NCBI RefSeq assembly: GCF_963678635.1
Contig: NC_087066.1
Span: forward strand, 6,849,954 to 6,913,953
Source: Symsagittifera roscoffensis
Lineage: Eukaryota > Xenacoelomorpha > Acoela > Convolutidae
DNA length: 64,000 nt
Direction: 5' to 3'
The notes under the pieces are model-generated. The model was not told where the DNA came from, did not search any database, and worked only from the letters and a program-made list of their open reading frames with translations. The translations under genes and the position numbers were made by a program. This document shows, one piece after another, positions 22,661-34,747 of the stretch (the stretch's first letter is position 1; every line of letters starts with the position of its first letter).

Positions 22661-23476
22661 TTTATAACGGTTGGGGGGAGGGAGGGGGTGTTGAGAAAGG
22701 GACACGCCACCGTTTAAATATCCTCGCCTCCATTTAAACATCCCCTCCATTCAAAAATTCCCCAATTTAATTATTTGTTTCTTAGCAAATTCATACTGAA
22801 AAAATTAAAAAGTATATATTTTGAAGCTCCGGAATCTTGCGGAATTTTCTGTTTCAAAGGTTTTTTCATATCCCATTATATTCAGAAAATTCCGCTCTAC
22901 AATTTGGTATGCAGCTGAAAACTTCTTGGTCGGGATGGGGGTAAATGGTTTCAACAAACAAAAAAGACTTTTTAAAAGTTTTACAGGATGCATAATTCAA
23001 TCCCCCCAGTGAAGTAGAATTAAAATCTTATGAATTTAACCAGTCTTCTTTGTCTTTTTATGAATTTAACCAGCGAAAACCCTTTACCATAATAGCTGCC
23101 AGCCCCGACCATAAAATTCAAGTAATAATTTCTGAAATAAATGAGTGACCCTTCTGGAAAGGGTATCATAACCAAGAATTCCGTCCAAGAGTAATTCAAT
23201 CAAGAGTTAACGTTGAATAATCAAGAAAATTCGAAGGTTCCAGGGTATAAAAATATAAATTATACGAATTACCAATATTTTGTCATGTTTGAAGCTAACT
23301 CCGTATTTAAAAGTCAATTTGAGGTCGCAGAATTTCAAAACTTTTTTTTCGAAATTTTGAAAAAAAACTGGTCAAAAAAATTATGAAAATATATTGAATA
23401 GAATTTAATTTATTCCATACTAAGCAACTGACATTGATAACAGTTTTCCTGAAATGCAAAAGAAGAAATTTGCAAT
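22661..23476. other. Spacer, no gene seen
   Basis: AT-rich. Short frames lack recognisable features. Confidence 0.4.
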
Positions 23477-23720
23477 TATAACCGATAATAATCGATTATA
23501 ATCGATTAAAAATGGATTTTTTTGCCTTAAAAACAAGTTTCATTTTCTTCCAAAAATAATCGATTGTAATCGATTATATTCGGATTATATTGCTTAGAAA
23601 AGTAGTATCATTATAATCCATTTTTAATCGATTATAATCGATTATTTTTGTAATTTTATTGAGACCGTCAACAAAAATCCAATATAATCGATTATTATCC
23701 ATGAAACTTCGGTGCGGGAT
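23477..23720. repeat. AT-rich ATAATCGATTAT element, copy 2 (inverted)
   Basis: Inverted copy of 3730-3981. It ends ATTATCCATGAAAC then CTTCGGTGCGGGAT, exactly complementary to the start of copy 1. Confidence 0.65.
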
Positions 23721-23828
23721 ACTCTAGTTGCCTACGAAACCACCACCTCCTGATCTGCCTCGGGGTAGGCCACACGCTCGTCCACCTCAGCGAGGAACCG
23801 GAGCCACCCACACTTGAGGTTCCTTAAT

Positions 23829-25171
23829 TCAGATGGCACGGCGCCCAAAAGGTCCAATGGTTAATTCTCGAAAAAGGTTAAAGTCTTGCCAGCTAGTTTG
23901 GCCCTCTTTATGTTCTTTTTTACTGTTTTTTTTATTCCATTCAATAAGTATCTTAACTGTTTCTGTTTTCAGCCAAACCGAATTGCACTTCAATTTACGT
24001 TTTTATACCAATTTTCCAAAAGTAGAAAGTTTCTTTCAAACATGTTTGCTTGAGCTTAGGACTTTATGCTTTTTGATTTTTTTTGGGTTTCTTGAGTGTC
24101 ACGTCCCAAAAAGAGTTTCGGGTTGTCGGTGGACTTGGCTCGGCCGCATTGACCCGCCTCCGTAAACCATAGCGACCGGCGTCGTTTGTCTCTCGGTCGC
24201 TGTCGCTGGCAAACAGGGTGTCTCTCAGGGCCCCCCGTTGCAACGCTGGGGAATATGCTGTCTCCTGCAAGCTACTTTTAACTTTGTTCGATCCTCATCA
24301 GTTTGCGGGGCTCCTAGAGCTTTTTTTGTATCAGTTTGGATATTATCTTTATTAGCTTTATTAAGAGAAAAAAACGCCCACTATTTTTATACCTTGAATA
24401 AAACCGTTCACGTTTTGTGAACAGATTTTTTTCGCAATGTTTAACATTTTTGTGTATAAAGAAGATTAATATTTTTTGAACAATTTTACTCAACGTTTAA
24501 AATTTTTTATCCTCCTGCACGGTTAAGAAATATCGTTCACAAAATGTGAATAGATCAAAACCCGTTTTAATATATTTTGTAATTCGGCAAAAAAGGGAGG
24601 GATTAAAAAATTCTTGTTTGTGGTTTGTCAGGTTTAACTCTGTACTCTGATTGGTAATTTTTTGCGTCGGTTTGAATATTCTCTTAATTAGGGGAATACA
24701 TCTTGTAGAGTCAAGATGGCCTTGTAATTGGTTCACGTTCAACTCTTTCAACTCGTCTGCAGTTGACATAATAAACTCTGACTCATTTTCCTCCTCCGAA
24801 CCCATTCAAACAGAGCTCTCTAGTCTTTTCTGCACCTTGCTTACCAAATTTTAAAAAGTTGGTTGAGAAAAAAATTTGGAGTCAAAAGTACATACCGCTG
24901 ACGGCTCCGTGACCGCAGGTTCCCTCTGCACGTCTACTTTCTGTGCATACAGCTGACAATACTTTTTCGACGCTTCTGTCATTCCTCACAACTCTAGCTC
25001 CATCATTTCTTGGTCCTCGTTGTTGGACGTCTTTTTCTTGGATTCGCCGTTATCTTCCGCCATCAATCCATCCTCGATTTCATCCACAATCAACCGGCTG
25101 TAATCTAGGCCCTGAATCGACTCTTTCAGGTCCGTTAGTTTGGCCAGGAGCAAGCTGACAGACGTATGCAT
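23829..25171 (-). CDS. Unidentified multi-exon gene (tentative model)
   Basis: Several G+C-richer, protein-like frames lie in order on the - strand. 25171 to about 24894 has SLLLAKLTDLKESIQGLDYS and DEIEDGLMAEDNGESKKK; a TGA at 24984-24986 is followed in frame by TEASKKYCQLYAQKVDVQ up to a donor GTATGT. About 24805-24700 has SEEENESEFIMSTADELKEL. 24264-24103 (acceptor GTAGCTTGCAG) has LRDTLFASDSDRETNDAG and EPSPPTTRNSFWD. A last exon ends at TGA 23829-23831 with SWQDFNLFRELTIGPFGRRA. The acidic/Lys-rich composition suggests a nuclear protein, but no family is recognised. The in-frame TGA and unclear joins mean the model may be wrong or the gene decayed. Confidence 0.4.
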
Positions 25172-25639
25172 CTGTGCACAGTCTTGACTGCTAGGTTGTT
25201 ACGTCGATTGTATTAATGCGTTGAAACAGTTCGGTGGTGAGATAGAGATATTCACGGGAATTTTTAGATGAGAAAAGAGCGTAATTTTAAGCAGAACTAT
25301 TTGAAGATGGATTTTTGATGAAAAGTAGTGCTGAGAAATATCTGGAGTAAAGTGCTTAAAAAGAGAAGTTGACCGGAATCTTTAGGCGAGAAGAGAAAAG
25401 AAGTAGTTGGCTGATTAAATAGGCTGAGAACGAGAAAATAACCGAACTAAAAAAAGCTGCTGAATTTTAAAGACTGACTGTAATTGTAAGAGCTGAAAAA
25501 TAGTAATTGCAAATTGTAAAAATTTAATCAGTAAAATCGTTTTTTTTTGTCCAATCACGGATGAATTCTTAATAGATTTTTTTCAAATTATTTTTTTTTG
25601 AATAACACCGCCCCAAAGAAGCGGAGGCGACACTAACAA
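25172..25639. other. Spacer, no gene seen
   Basis: AT-rich, rich in GA and TTT runs. Confidence 0.4.
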
Positions 25640-25785
25640 CTTATAACCAATCTTAATACACGAGGAACCTTTAACCAATCTTAATACACAAGGAACCTAT
25701 AACCAATCCTAATACATAAGGATCTTATAAACAATCTTAATATATGGGAAACCTATAGACAATCTTATTACATACGATCCTGGAT
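25640..25785. repeat. About 32-bp tandem repeat
   Basis: Five imperfect units of AACCAATCTTAATACACAAG plus GAACCTAT with progressive decay toward the right. Confidence 0.85.
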
Positions 25786-26499
25786 AAAGGGTGTATCCGT
25801 GTATGTATTCTTCTGTTTAGTTTTGCCTGCACCTGCTATAAGGCTTCAGTTTTCTTTTACTCTCTTATCCTCCTTTTGATCAGGAGACAGTCATTTGCAT
25901 CGATCATTAAATTTTTTTAAAAGTCTTTACCTTTTCCCAAGGTTAGTAAAACTGCCTGAGTCGAATGTGAAGTTGAAAGGCATTCTTATCCTAGGGTGTA
26001 AATGAATTTAGAATAGAAAAGATTCTTCTCGAATTTTCTGTAAACAATCAAAACAATAGCCTGTTTTATATTGTAACCTTCACAATACTATAGATCTTCG
26101 TTGCAAAAAACTCCCCCATCCTTAGAATTAGTTAGGAACCATTTAACAGTTGTGTCTGATTCAAAAGCATTTTATTTCAATCGTCCGTTTAAATTGATCC
26201 GTTTAAATAAGAATCATTCAAACGCTACGACCAGATTGTCTGGGATCTATGATGCAAGGTCAAATTGGCAGTTTTCAAACTACCGAAACTTTGCAGAAAT
26301 GATCGGGTGTATTTTTTTATTTGAAATTAATTTTCAGGGAGTTGATATCTTCAGTGGGGCGTAAAATTTTTTTGTTTTAAACTATTTTTTAGATCGCCAA
26401 AAACTGACTGAATAAAAAAGAAACCACACCACACAATTTTTCCGTTTTCTTTGAAAGTCGGAACAACAAAAGGATCTACCAGCGACCCACTGTTTCTTT
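25786..26499. other. Spacer, no gene seen
   Basis: An 87-codon + strand frame (26101-26364) has no ATG context or domain that supports it. Confidence 0.4.
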
Positions 26500-26870
26500 T
26501 AGTAAACTGGACTCCACGGAATATAATAGCAGAATGGACATGTCATTACAGCAATCAAGACAAGACATCAGCACCCCCACAAATATTAATTGAGTGTTTT
26601 TTACAGACTACTTCATGAACACCAGTCTGATTTTCCGAACATCAAAAATTTCAGATAAAACATTGTCAAATTGATTTCGACTTTTTTCACTTCACACTAG
26701 ATTACACGGAACATGTTTAAATTTGTCACTGGATTCCGCGGAATCTGATTAATTTGTCCTTGGTTTCCGCGGCTCTTTTTGACAGTAAACAATTTTTGTT
26801 GCTCGAAATACGAACTCGAAGTTTAGGGACCAGAGTTTAACCACTGCGGAATCCACAGACAAATCTTATA
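26500..26870. repeat. GGATTCCGCGG-type repeat cluster
   Basis: ACTCCACGGAATATAAT, GTCACTGGATTCCGCGGAAT, TTGGTTTCCGCGG and CTGCGGAATCCACAGACAAA are variants, in both orientations, of the repeat at 2503-2893. Confidence 0.5.
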
Positions 26871-27894
26871 ACATTATTGATTTCAAACACATGAGTATAA
26901 AAAAAACAAATTACAGCTTGATAAGTCGATGTTTCAGAAGCTATAGAATCGGGGATTAAATTATGAAGCAATTAATTTAAAAACTTTCACGCATTTGACC
27001 CATTCTAGACTTTACTTCAGCTCGGGATCCCATTTTTGCAGGATTCCCATTTGTTTATGAGGATATCCCATTATTCTTTCTCCCTCGCTGTCAGCCTGCG
27101 ATCCCTGGAATGAACTTAGAAAACTTTTTAAAATAATTACAAATTAAGTTTTGATTTTATTTTGCGCAACCATGGTAATTGATCAGAATTAAATTTTCCG
27201 GTCGTTTCGCTTGCTCATAGTAAATAGATGATAGATATCGCTAACTAAAAAAGATGTTACGAACCTGATCAAAAAAGCTGAATGTTGAAAGTATCCTTGT
27301 GATTGAAGACAACACACAGCGCCCAAGACCAGACAGACGACTCCAGGATCGCTGAAATATAGATAGAGTCGAGGCAGTTTCTGGCGTGTACAGCGCCCCA
27401 GTCAGTAAGTGACTAAAGCAAAAAGGAAAGCTGAAAAAAATTGTGAGGACCACTTCTATGCGAACACTGGTTTGCTCATGCTGTATAGGTATCAGGCTTC
27501 GTTTCTTTTTCACCAGGAGAGTGAAATCAAAAACAGTTGAACCGGATTTTTCAAATTTTTGGTGCTTCAATTACCTTCATACAATTGATGAGTGCTCAGC
27601 TTATGATATTGCAATCAATTCAAGAAACAGGAAAACCCTAACAGTGCTTAGAAAGAAAGTAGTGAAAACATACGAAAGCTTTAGGAAAACATTTCAAGAA
27701 AAGCTTAGATTAATTTAGTGTTAATTTACTCTCACTCGAAGCGATTACTGAACAGGCCTAATTGCATTGGTTCCAAAGAAAATAATTTCTAAAACACTTT
27801 TTCAAGGCTTTCATTATTTCCACACTTATATTAGAGGCACTTCCAGGTGAAATTGCCAACTGAACCATGCTGATAATCATTTAACTGCGATAAG
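26871..27894. other. Spacer, no gene supported
   Basis: Frames of 90-110 codons exist on both strands around 27241-27718 but lack domain or splice evidence. Confidence 0.4.
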
Positions 27895-29261
27895 ATGGCA
27901 CACGCGCAAAATTCAGTCGAACCGTTTGGAGGATCTAAAAAACGGACTTTGGGAAGTTGTAACAATTGCTTTAAGGGTAAGTCGGAGTTGCAGACATACT
28001 CGCAACCCAGCAAGCAAATATCCTTCAACTACTTCTGCTAGATGACGCAGTACGCTCCAACAGATGCTACCAACAGCGACTAGAGTAGATGTCCTCGCAA
28101 GCCTTGCAGCTTCAAGGGACCATTTTTGCAATCCGCATCGACCGGAATGAGCGTTTTAAAACTCGAACAGCAACGTTTCGGCCTGAAAAAGATACAAAAG
28201 AAAATAATCTGATCGTTTTGACAAAAAAGCGCAGAGAGCATATTCAACGCCCAATCTACCAGCAGTAGCGCCAATAGATGCAGCAGCAGATGCGGCGATA
28301 GAAGCAGTACGCTTCAATAGAGAAATGGGACAGATGCAGAAATGGCTCGACGACCTTAGTGATAACCGAAATGACAGGCTGACAAGGAATGCCAGGCTGG
28401 CTTCAAATCAAATTGATGGAACAGCCACCAGCAACTACGGTTCGATTGGTAGTGTCTTACGAAAATAGATGACCATCCGCGAGATGTATCGAAATGAGTA
28501 ATATCCAGGTGATGGTTTCAACGAAACAGCAAAACGGTCACACAAAGTTTGATTAGCGCCCTTACTACGCTGTCCACAACCAAGGAACTGAGGAAAAACT
28601 GCTGAATGAAGTAAGAACGCAGATGTCGGAACAAGAGAAGACCTCACTTGAGCAATCGCCGGCACCTCAAAAATCATCGCTACTCGCAGAATCAACATAA
28701 TGCAGCTTCTAAAGAAAAATTTGGAGGGCGTTATCAGCAAAGCTATTGTCCAAACCAAATTAACTGGTTCGCACCAGGAAGAGAAGGTAGAGGTGGACAA
28801 CGGCAAAATAACTGGCCACCACGGTTCATCGGCGGAAATAATTACCAAGGGCTCCAACCACAAAGGAACCCAGATTTCGGTCATAGGTTTCCTCTCAAAT
28901 TTCAGAACCAACAGTACACCCAAGTGCAGCAAATGCAACAGCATCCCCAAATGCCGCAGTACCCGCAGTTGCAACAGAACAAGCCTTATCGACCGGCGCA
29001 ACCAAATCATCAACAGCAGGCTATGCGTATGCGAACGGCTCAGTACGGCCAATTAAACAGCAACCTGAACCGTATCCGATGCAACAGGTAGACACCCAAA
29101 ATCCTAATGAATCATTCGCCCCAGTGGTAAACGTAGCACTAAAATTCTGCGAAGTTTGTGGAAAATTTAATCATACAGCAAGCCAATGTTGTTCAAGACA
29201 GAAACCACAAGGACATAAACAAAATTTTCTCTCCAAGCTGATCCAGAAAACAAACTGTTAA
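27895..29261 (+). pseudogene. Decayed Gag-like protein with CCHC zinc knuckle
   Basis: Protein-like pieces run left to right on the + strand in shifting frames. MAHAQNSVEPFGGSKKRTLG at 27895 leads to a GGTAAGT donor-like site. An Ala-rich helical segment (AVAPIDAAADAAIEAVRFNR, then MGQMQKWLDDLSDN) lies at 28200-28467. A Gln/Asn/Pro-rich segment (28690-29080, PNQINWFAPGREGRGGQ) follows, and then CEVCGKFNHTASQC (CX2CX4HX4C) near 29148-29190. This order is typical of retroelement Gag proteins (capsid-like helical part, disordered linker, nucleic-acid-binding knuckle). At least three frame changes are needed. No protease or reverse transcriptase follows, so the element is a remnant or a captured gag. 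Confidence 0.5.
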
Positions 29262-29429
29262 GACCAGTAGGTCAGTCGTTCAAAAAAACTAAATCACCAC
29301 TAAACCACTCAGTCAAATGAACTGATTCATATAAAAAGCTATCACCAACTGTAAATACCTGAGCATGAAATGCTCAACCTCTATGCAGTAATCAAACCTG
29401 CAACACAAAAAGTAGCAAAATAAATGATC

Positions 29430-29581
29430 ACAAAGCATTTGAGACAAATGCCCCTCTCGACTTCAAATTTCTCGGCATTTGGGATAATTGCCCCTACCAC
29501 ACTTCAGATTTCTCAGCATTTGAAACAACTTCCCCTCCCCACTTTTGATTTATCAGCATTTGGGTTAACTGTCCCCACAAC
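29430..29581. repeat. About 50-bp tandem repeat, 3 units
   Basis: Units contain TTTCTCGGCATTTGGGATAA then TTGCCCCTACCACACTTCAG, imperfectly repeated three times. Confidence 0.75.
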
Positions 29582-31600
29582 TTAATGTTCAATGCATTTT
29601 TCAACTATTTATTTTGGGGCTATATCGTTCGAAATTGACGATACAAAACCTTAATTACTAAATATCTCTAAATGAGTTGTACATACCAATACCCACTTTC
29701 AATGCTTACGAATCTCACCTCGCAGATGCCTGTCCAATCTTCAGTCTTGTTCCTCTGCAAGAGTAAAGTTTGACTAGGTATTCCAAACTTCTCAACAGTG
29801 TTGCAAGTGTGTGTGGTTCCGCTTGACAACTTCAGCGTTTTTATCTAGCGCTAACTGTTGGAGGACTACAATTTATCAACCTGCTCCTCAACTTAACCCT
29901 GGTCAGGGTTGTCCCATTTTGCTTCTTTTAGAAAGCCGACAACGGGGATTGCCAACTCAAGGTAGAAAAGGGTGACAGGTTCACAAACATTTCGGCTTGC
30001 GAAATTGGAATGAGTGTACAAGGTTCAGCCAGGAGGCTGATCATTGCATCCTCGGAAACTTGTCCACTGTACCCCAAAAACGTCGTCTTGGTAGATTAGC
30101 AAACCAAGTCACCGAGAGAAAGTTTGCTCTTCAGACCAACATGAAGTTGAGCGAGATGGTCTTGTATAACCAAGAACGCTTCGTAGTGTTAGAGGCGTGA
30201 CAGGATATTGCTACCTTTGAACTGCTACGATTCAATAACGGAGATAAAGTCGACCAGGAAATGTTTCCTGAATGGAAAAAACTTGTGTAATCGTAAGTTG
30301 CTTGCCTCCCTGAAGAGTTTGTGCTAGTTCTTTCCTTGTCAGTGTACAATAAGTTGCTGAAAAGTTGACTGACATTTTCTGGCGACCGAATCAACTTCCT
30401 TGAAACTGTAGCCCTCAACAAGTTCATATATTTCTTTTGTCATTTGGGCATTTTGTTTTGATCTTGAAATTGGAAACAAAGGCTATTCGAATCAAGAAAA
30501 CAATATAACGATAAAATTTTTCATGGGTGTCTGGTGGTATAGCTGGCGGGAACGGAGATACGTCTTTCCAAAAGAGTTTACAAAATAACGGCTCTGTTAT
30601 CACCGTATTGGAATGGCCTTCGAAATGCTTTTCCAACTTCGGTTCTTCGTCGCCTATTAGAAAATTGCTACCGGCCACAATGAAAACATCTGCCTAAAAT
30701 CCAATTGCAGCCTTTATTCATATAAACAATTTATCTATAAAATAGTTCACACAATTTTAAGTTAACAAGATAGGGCTCAAAGGACAATTAGACTAGTGTC
30801 TCGTCATCATCACGGCCATCCTTCTGCGCATCTTTAAAGGCCTAGACGGCTGCGTGGATGGTTACTATATTGATGTTTTTATCGAGCATTGGCGGAGCAG
30901 CAAACACGTATCGGAAGTAGACAATCAACCGAAATAGAGTTATTCGATCCTCATGATGGGTGATCTCTTCTATCTTGAGAGTTGACTGTCTCAGACTTCA
31001 GGACTTCTATTGTAGTTAGGGCAGTACTTCTGAGCTTCCAAACTCGATATCTTTTGGGGAACGTTTTAAATCCAACAAAAAACAGAAGTATTTGGATTTT
31101 TCAAACGATTTGATGAATTGGAACGTCTGATTCAGAATACTCTCTTTTTCGGTTAGGGATGCACTCTTTTGCGACGGATGGATTGTTTTTCAGTGGAAGA
31201 ATGTTTTCCTGGTCATAGATCTCCGTTTCCGTCAACCGTATTTACGACCAGATTTGCAGACTAGTGACTCTCAGCATGGTGAGAAACCGAATGAGGAGAG
31301 CTAATACTCCTACTGTAGGGAGATGGTTGGATGGCATTTCTCGGGGGTTGGTTGAATTGCCACGGGATAAAGGGGCCATGCCATGAACGGACTGTTTGCT
31401 AGTGGCATGAAATGGGGGTGGTGGTATCACGTTTTTGTGCCTGGCGTTGGTGGTAGGAGATGAAATTTATATTGGCGTAGTAAGTTATCTCCCCGGTACT
31501 GTTCGAGCTTTGGGAAATTGGGATGAGAGTATTTGGTAGCTGACCTTCCATTTGAGGCATTGAGTCACGTTAAAGTCCACAGTTAGCCACTAGGATTAAA
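29582..31600. other. Decayed coding debris, mainly - strand
   Basis: Moderately G+C-rich relative to its flanks, with protein-like but broken - strand frames (30131-30427; 30424-30690 with VFIVAGSNFLIGDEEPKLEK; 31242-31430). No continuous gene or clear domain. The VAGSN word resembles one in the long frame at 62301-64000, but the match is too short to build on. Confidence 0.35.
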
Positions 31601-33108
31601 CAACTATAGATTTGAACTAGAAATTTGATTCCACGAAAGTTGGACGTCTGTCGGTGAAATTAACTTTGATTTAATTTTGTTTTAGCTAAGGTAAAGGAAC
31701 TATTAGAGTGAATTGAAAAATTGACTAGAAAAAGTTGTAAGTGTGTCGGTTAAAATTAATTTTGATTAAATTTTTTGGAATAGAAAAAGTTTAATGAACT
31801 GCTACTGATAGCCCTGGTTTCCAAAATTGTTTATAATGAACTCAAACAAAATTTCAGTTGAAATTCAGAAAGTTGCTAGTTGTCTGTGGGGAGGTGGTGA
31901 ACACTTTCGCAGACTTCAATCAGATATAATAAAAGTTGTTCTAACAATATTCACACAATTTTCTAATCTTAAGTGTACCAGTAATTGTTTCCAGGAGCTT
32001 AACCCATGTCTTCACTTTAATATGTCCAAGGGAAGCCTTGAAAATAAGTGTAAGAAATAAGCTTCAATTTTTTATTGATTGTGAGTTCAGGATTTCTATG
32101 TAAAATAAATAGATATTTAATAACATTTACGTACATCATTTTTGTAAGAACATACTCATTATATATATTAACATCTTACACTTTATAAATTTTTTATGAG
32201 GTTCTCCAGCTCTCACATTTGACCAAAACCAAAAAATGATTTTGTTCCGACTTTCGATACGAAAGTAACGGAATATTTGTGCTCGGGGTGGGTTTGTTTT
32301 TTCTTCAGACAAACTTCGACTTTTTAACTAGCCATTTTTGACGGAATTTTTTATATCATTCGAAAGGTATTGTTGTCCTGAGCTCAAATTTGAAAAGATG
32401 TTTCACCTGTGATCATTTTTCGTAAAGTTACGGGGGTTTAAAGATTGACATTTTGGCCAATTTGGGACAATTAACGCGCGATATATTTCGCGCTATTAAC
32501 GCGTGAGCGGAGAGTTAATCCGTCTTAGAAATTGTTCCTAATTGGTTGAAATAGCTTATTTGCCATAATTGATTTGTTACAAGGAGCGAGATCTATCCTT
32601 TTGTACTTTATATGGCGTATGGGGGGATGATTTTCATTAAAAAATTCAAACTTAAGGAAATTTTTTTTTCATTTTGTTTTATTTCATTTGATTTTTCCAT
32701 GTTATTACTGCTCCATAGACCTTAGGAGGCAGTCGGAACATTCAGGGCCTCGCCTTGATACGAGCAATCTTGTTTTTAGTTTAAAAACTCAAATCACAAA
32801 TTATTAATTTTGTCAAGTTTTGGAGTTCACTATTTGCAGATTGCTGTCATAATATTGTGATAACGTTAAACGAACCATTTATAATTTTTTATATATCAAA
32901 TTATGCAAATTAATTAATCATTCTGCCTTTAATAATATAAAAATTAACCAAAAAAGTAGTTATTCAAATGTCATGATATTTGTAGAGCTTATTTGATTCT
33001 TTCCGTTTGAATTACTAATTCGTAATAATTGAAAGGTTTGCACGGTATTGATTTTTTATGAATTTTACACATTAGCATCGTGGTTCAAGTTATCATCAAT
33101 TGAATTGT
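31601..33108. other. AT-rich spacer, no gene seen
   Basis: Contains a small palindromic patch TTAACGCGCGATATATTTCGCG-like text near 32470-32505. Frames are short and compositionally random. Confidence 0.4.
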
Positions 33109-34747
33109 TCAATTGGTTTTGTTTTCTTGCATTATATTTTGAATATTTGCATTCCTATTGATCAATTGCCCTGCATCTAAAAACGACTGAAAATTTTCTG
33201 TGTTCAAATGATGCATGACATTGTCATTGATTATTGGTTGAGACATATTGGCTGTTGTTGGTCTGTTAAAAGCTGTATTTGCAGTAAATACTACATTGCC
33301 TTGCATTTTTGGTGATTCTTTCATCAATCGATCTGTATTTGGAACAGTTTTCGATCGTCTTCCACATAAAAGGTTGAAACCTTCAAAGCATTAGATGGAC
33401 CTGCACTAAATTGTTGATTGGTGCATCTTTGAGAATGACTTGATGCGGAGATGTTCGTTTTTAATACTTTATTCAAAGGCTCTTCATCCTCAGACAACTG
33501 TACTTATCTTTCTTCACTCGGTTGAATAACTTAGAAAACAATAATAAAAATTTTATATTGTTTTATTTTAGAAATTTGAATTAAATCGTGAGATTTTTTT
33601 CCAATCGGAAAAAAAATAATTATCATTTTAACCTTTTCCTTATAAACACATTCGTTTTGTATTTTCGTCAGGGGAATCTTTGGCTCGAGAGCAGATACGT
33701 GCATTGTAAAGTTCAGTGTAGTTACTCCCTCGTCAGTGAGAGCTGGTTTTATCCAGCCTTGAGCTTAGAATCCACCAGCAGCATTGACAAGCTCAACAAT
33801 TTGAAATATCTAAACACCAGTCTAATTGTGTGAATTATTTCTAATCTAAAAATGGTTATTTCGCAAAAATGTTTACATGTGTTTTTGATTTTAACAAATA
33901 AACTTAACAAGCAATTTTTTTCTTACACAATCCTGCATCTCGGTGCTGTCTATTTCTGGTTGCAGAGCGGCACATTAATTATTGATGATGCAACCATGAT
34001 GGATGTTGTGGCATTCGAAGTTAAGTTAACGTGTCCGTTAGACATTTCTTCGAATTCATCGCAGTTGAATCGAAATTTAAGAAACCAGTGACGTTTACTG
34101 TCCGCCTTAATGCAGGCCCAGGATTCTCTTTCTTTTTGTGCATGACAAAACTTCCCGCTGCAAACCCCATCAACTGGAACCACCGAGGATAAATCCAAAA
34201 TATTTGTCACAAAATCGAACCCAACGTGTTGAGATTTCTCGATGTTGCTTGGTGGGTTAACCACCTGTGCATTGCAGCCATCTTTAACTAGGACCAACGG
34301 GTTATTCATGGTAACAACAACGTTATCCTCTAGAAACGATTTCTTTTCTGGGTTCGGAACGTACACAAGTTGTCCTGGTGCGATGTTGTTTGAACATCGG
34401 AGGAGAATTTTGGTGTTGTAAGGTGTCTGGGACAACATAAGAATAACGTGTGGGGTTCCTGTAATAGCCAGCACGAAAAACCTATCAGAAGATGGTGTTT
34501 CTTTTACGGTTCCTCCAGGGCCTTTTTTGTGTACGGCTGCCAGGTCTTCCTTTTTGGCGGATTTCGATGCATGGAAATAATAGGCCTCAACAAGAAATCT
34601 TTGCGGTTTCTTCGAATTTTTATCACAAAAATCATTAAATGAAATCCTTTCAAATTTATCATTTATTGCTTTTTGTGCTTCCGCTCTAGTTATTTCTGGT
34701 TTGAAATGGGTCTTGTTGCTTTCTATAAAATAATTGAACTCAAATAT
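33109..34747 (-). pseudogene. Uncharacterised protein downstream of the Helentron, partly decayed
   Basis: From 34747 to 33950 one frame is open for about 265 codons without an obvious ATG (FKPEITRAEAQKAINDKF; RFLVEAYYFHASKSAKKED; CSGKFCHAQKERESWACI; RHWFLKFRFNCDEFEEM). After its stop, protein-like text continues in other frames (GWIKPALTDEGVTTLNFTMH near 33690-33760; QPIINDNVMHHLNTENFQSF at 33109-33327). The Cys-x4-Cys..Cys arrangement followed by beta-like strands could be a zinc-containing nucleic-acid-binding (perhaps OB-like) domain, but I do not recognise the family. It is codirectional with and directly downstream of the Helentron helicase/GIY-YIG region, so it may be a second element protein. 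Confidence 0.5.

Noticed and set aside
23728-23817. Proline-rich + strand terminal exon or opposite-strand frame (LKCGWLRFLAEVDERV)
   Set aside because: Both strands are open by chance in a GC-rich 90 bp; the - strand last exon ending at 23829 in a third frame fits better with upstream exons.
28435-29052. 205-codon - strand frame opposite the Gag-like region
   Set aside because: The + strand has the CCHC knuckle and Gln/Pro-rich Gag composition; the - strand frame is its Leu/Val-rich mirror.
30560-30690. N-terminus resembling POC1-type WD40 proteins (LEKHFEGHSNTV)
   Set aside because: Only about 12 residues match, there is no ATG in frame, and no following WD repeat exon is present.
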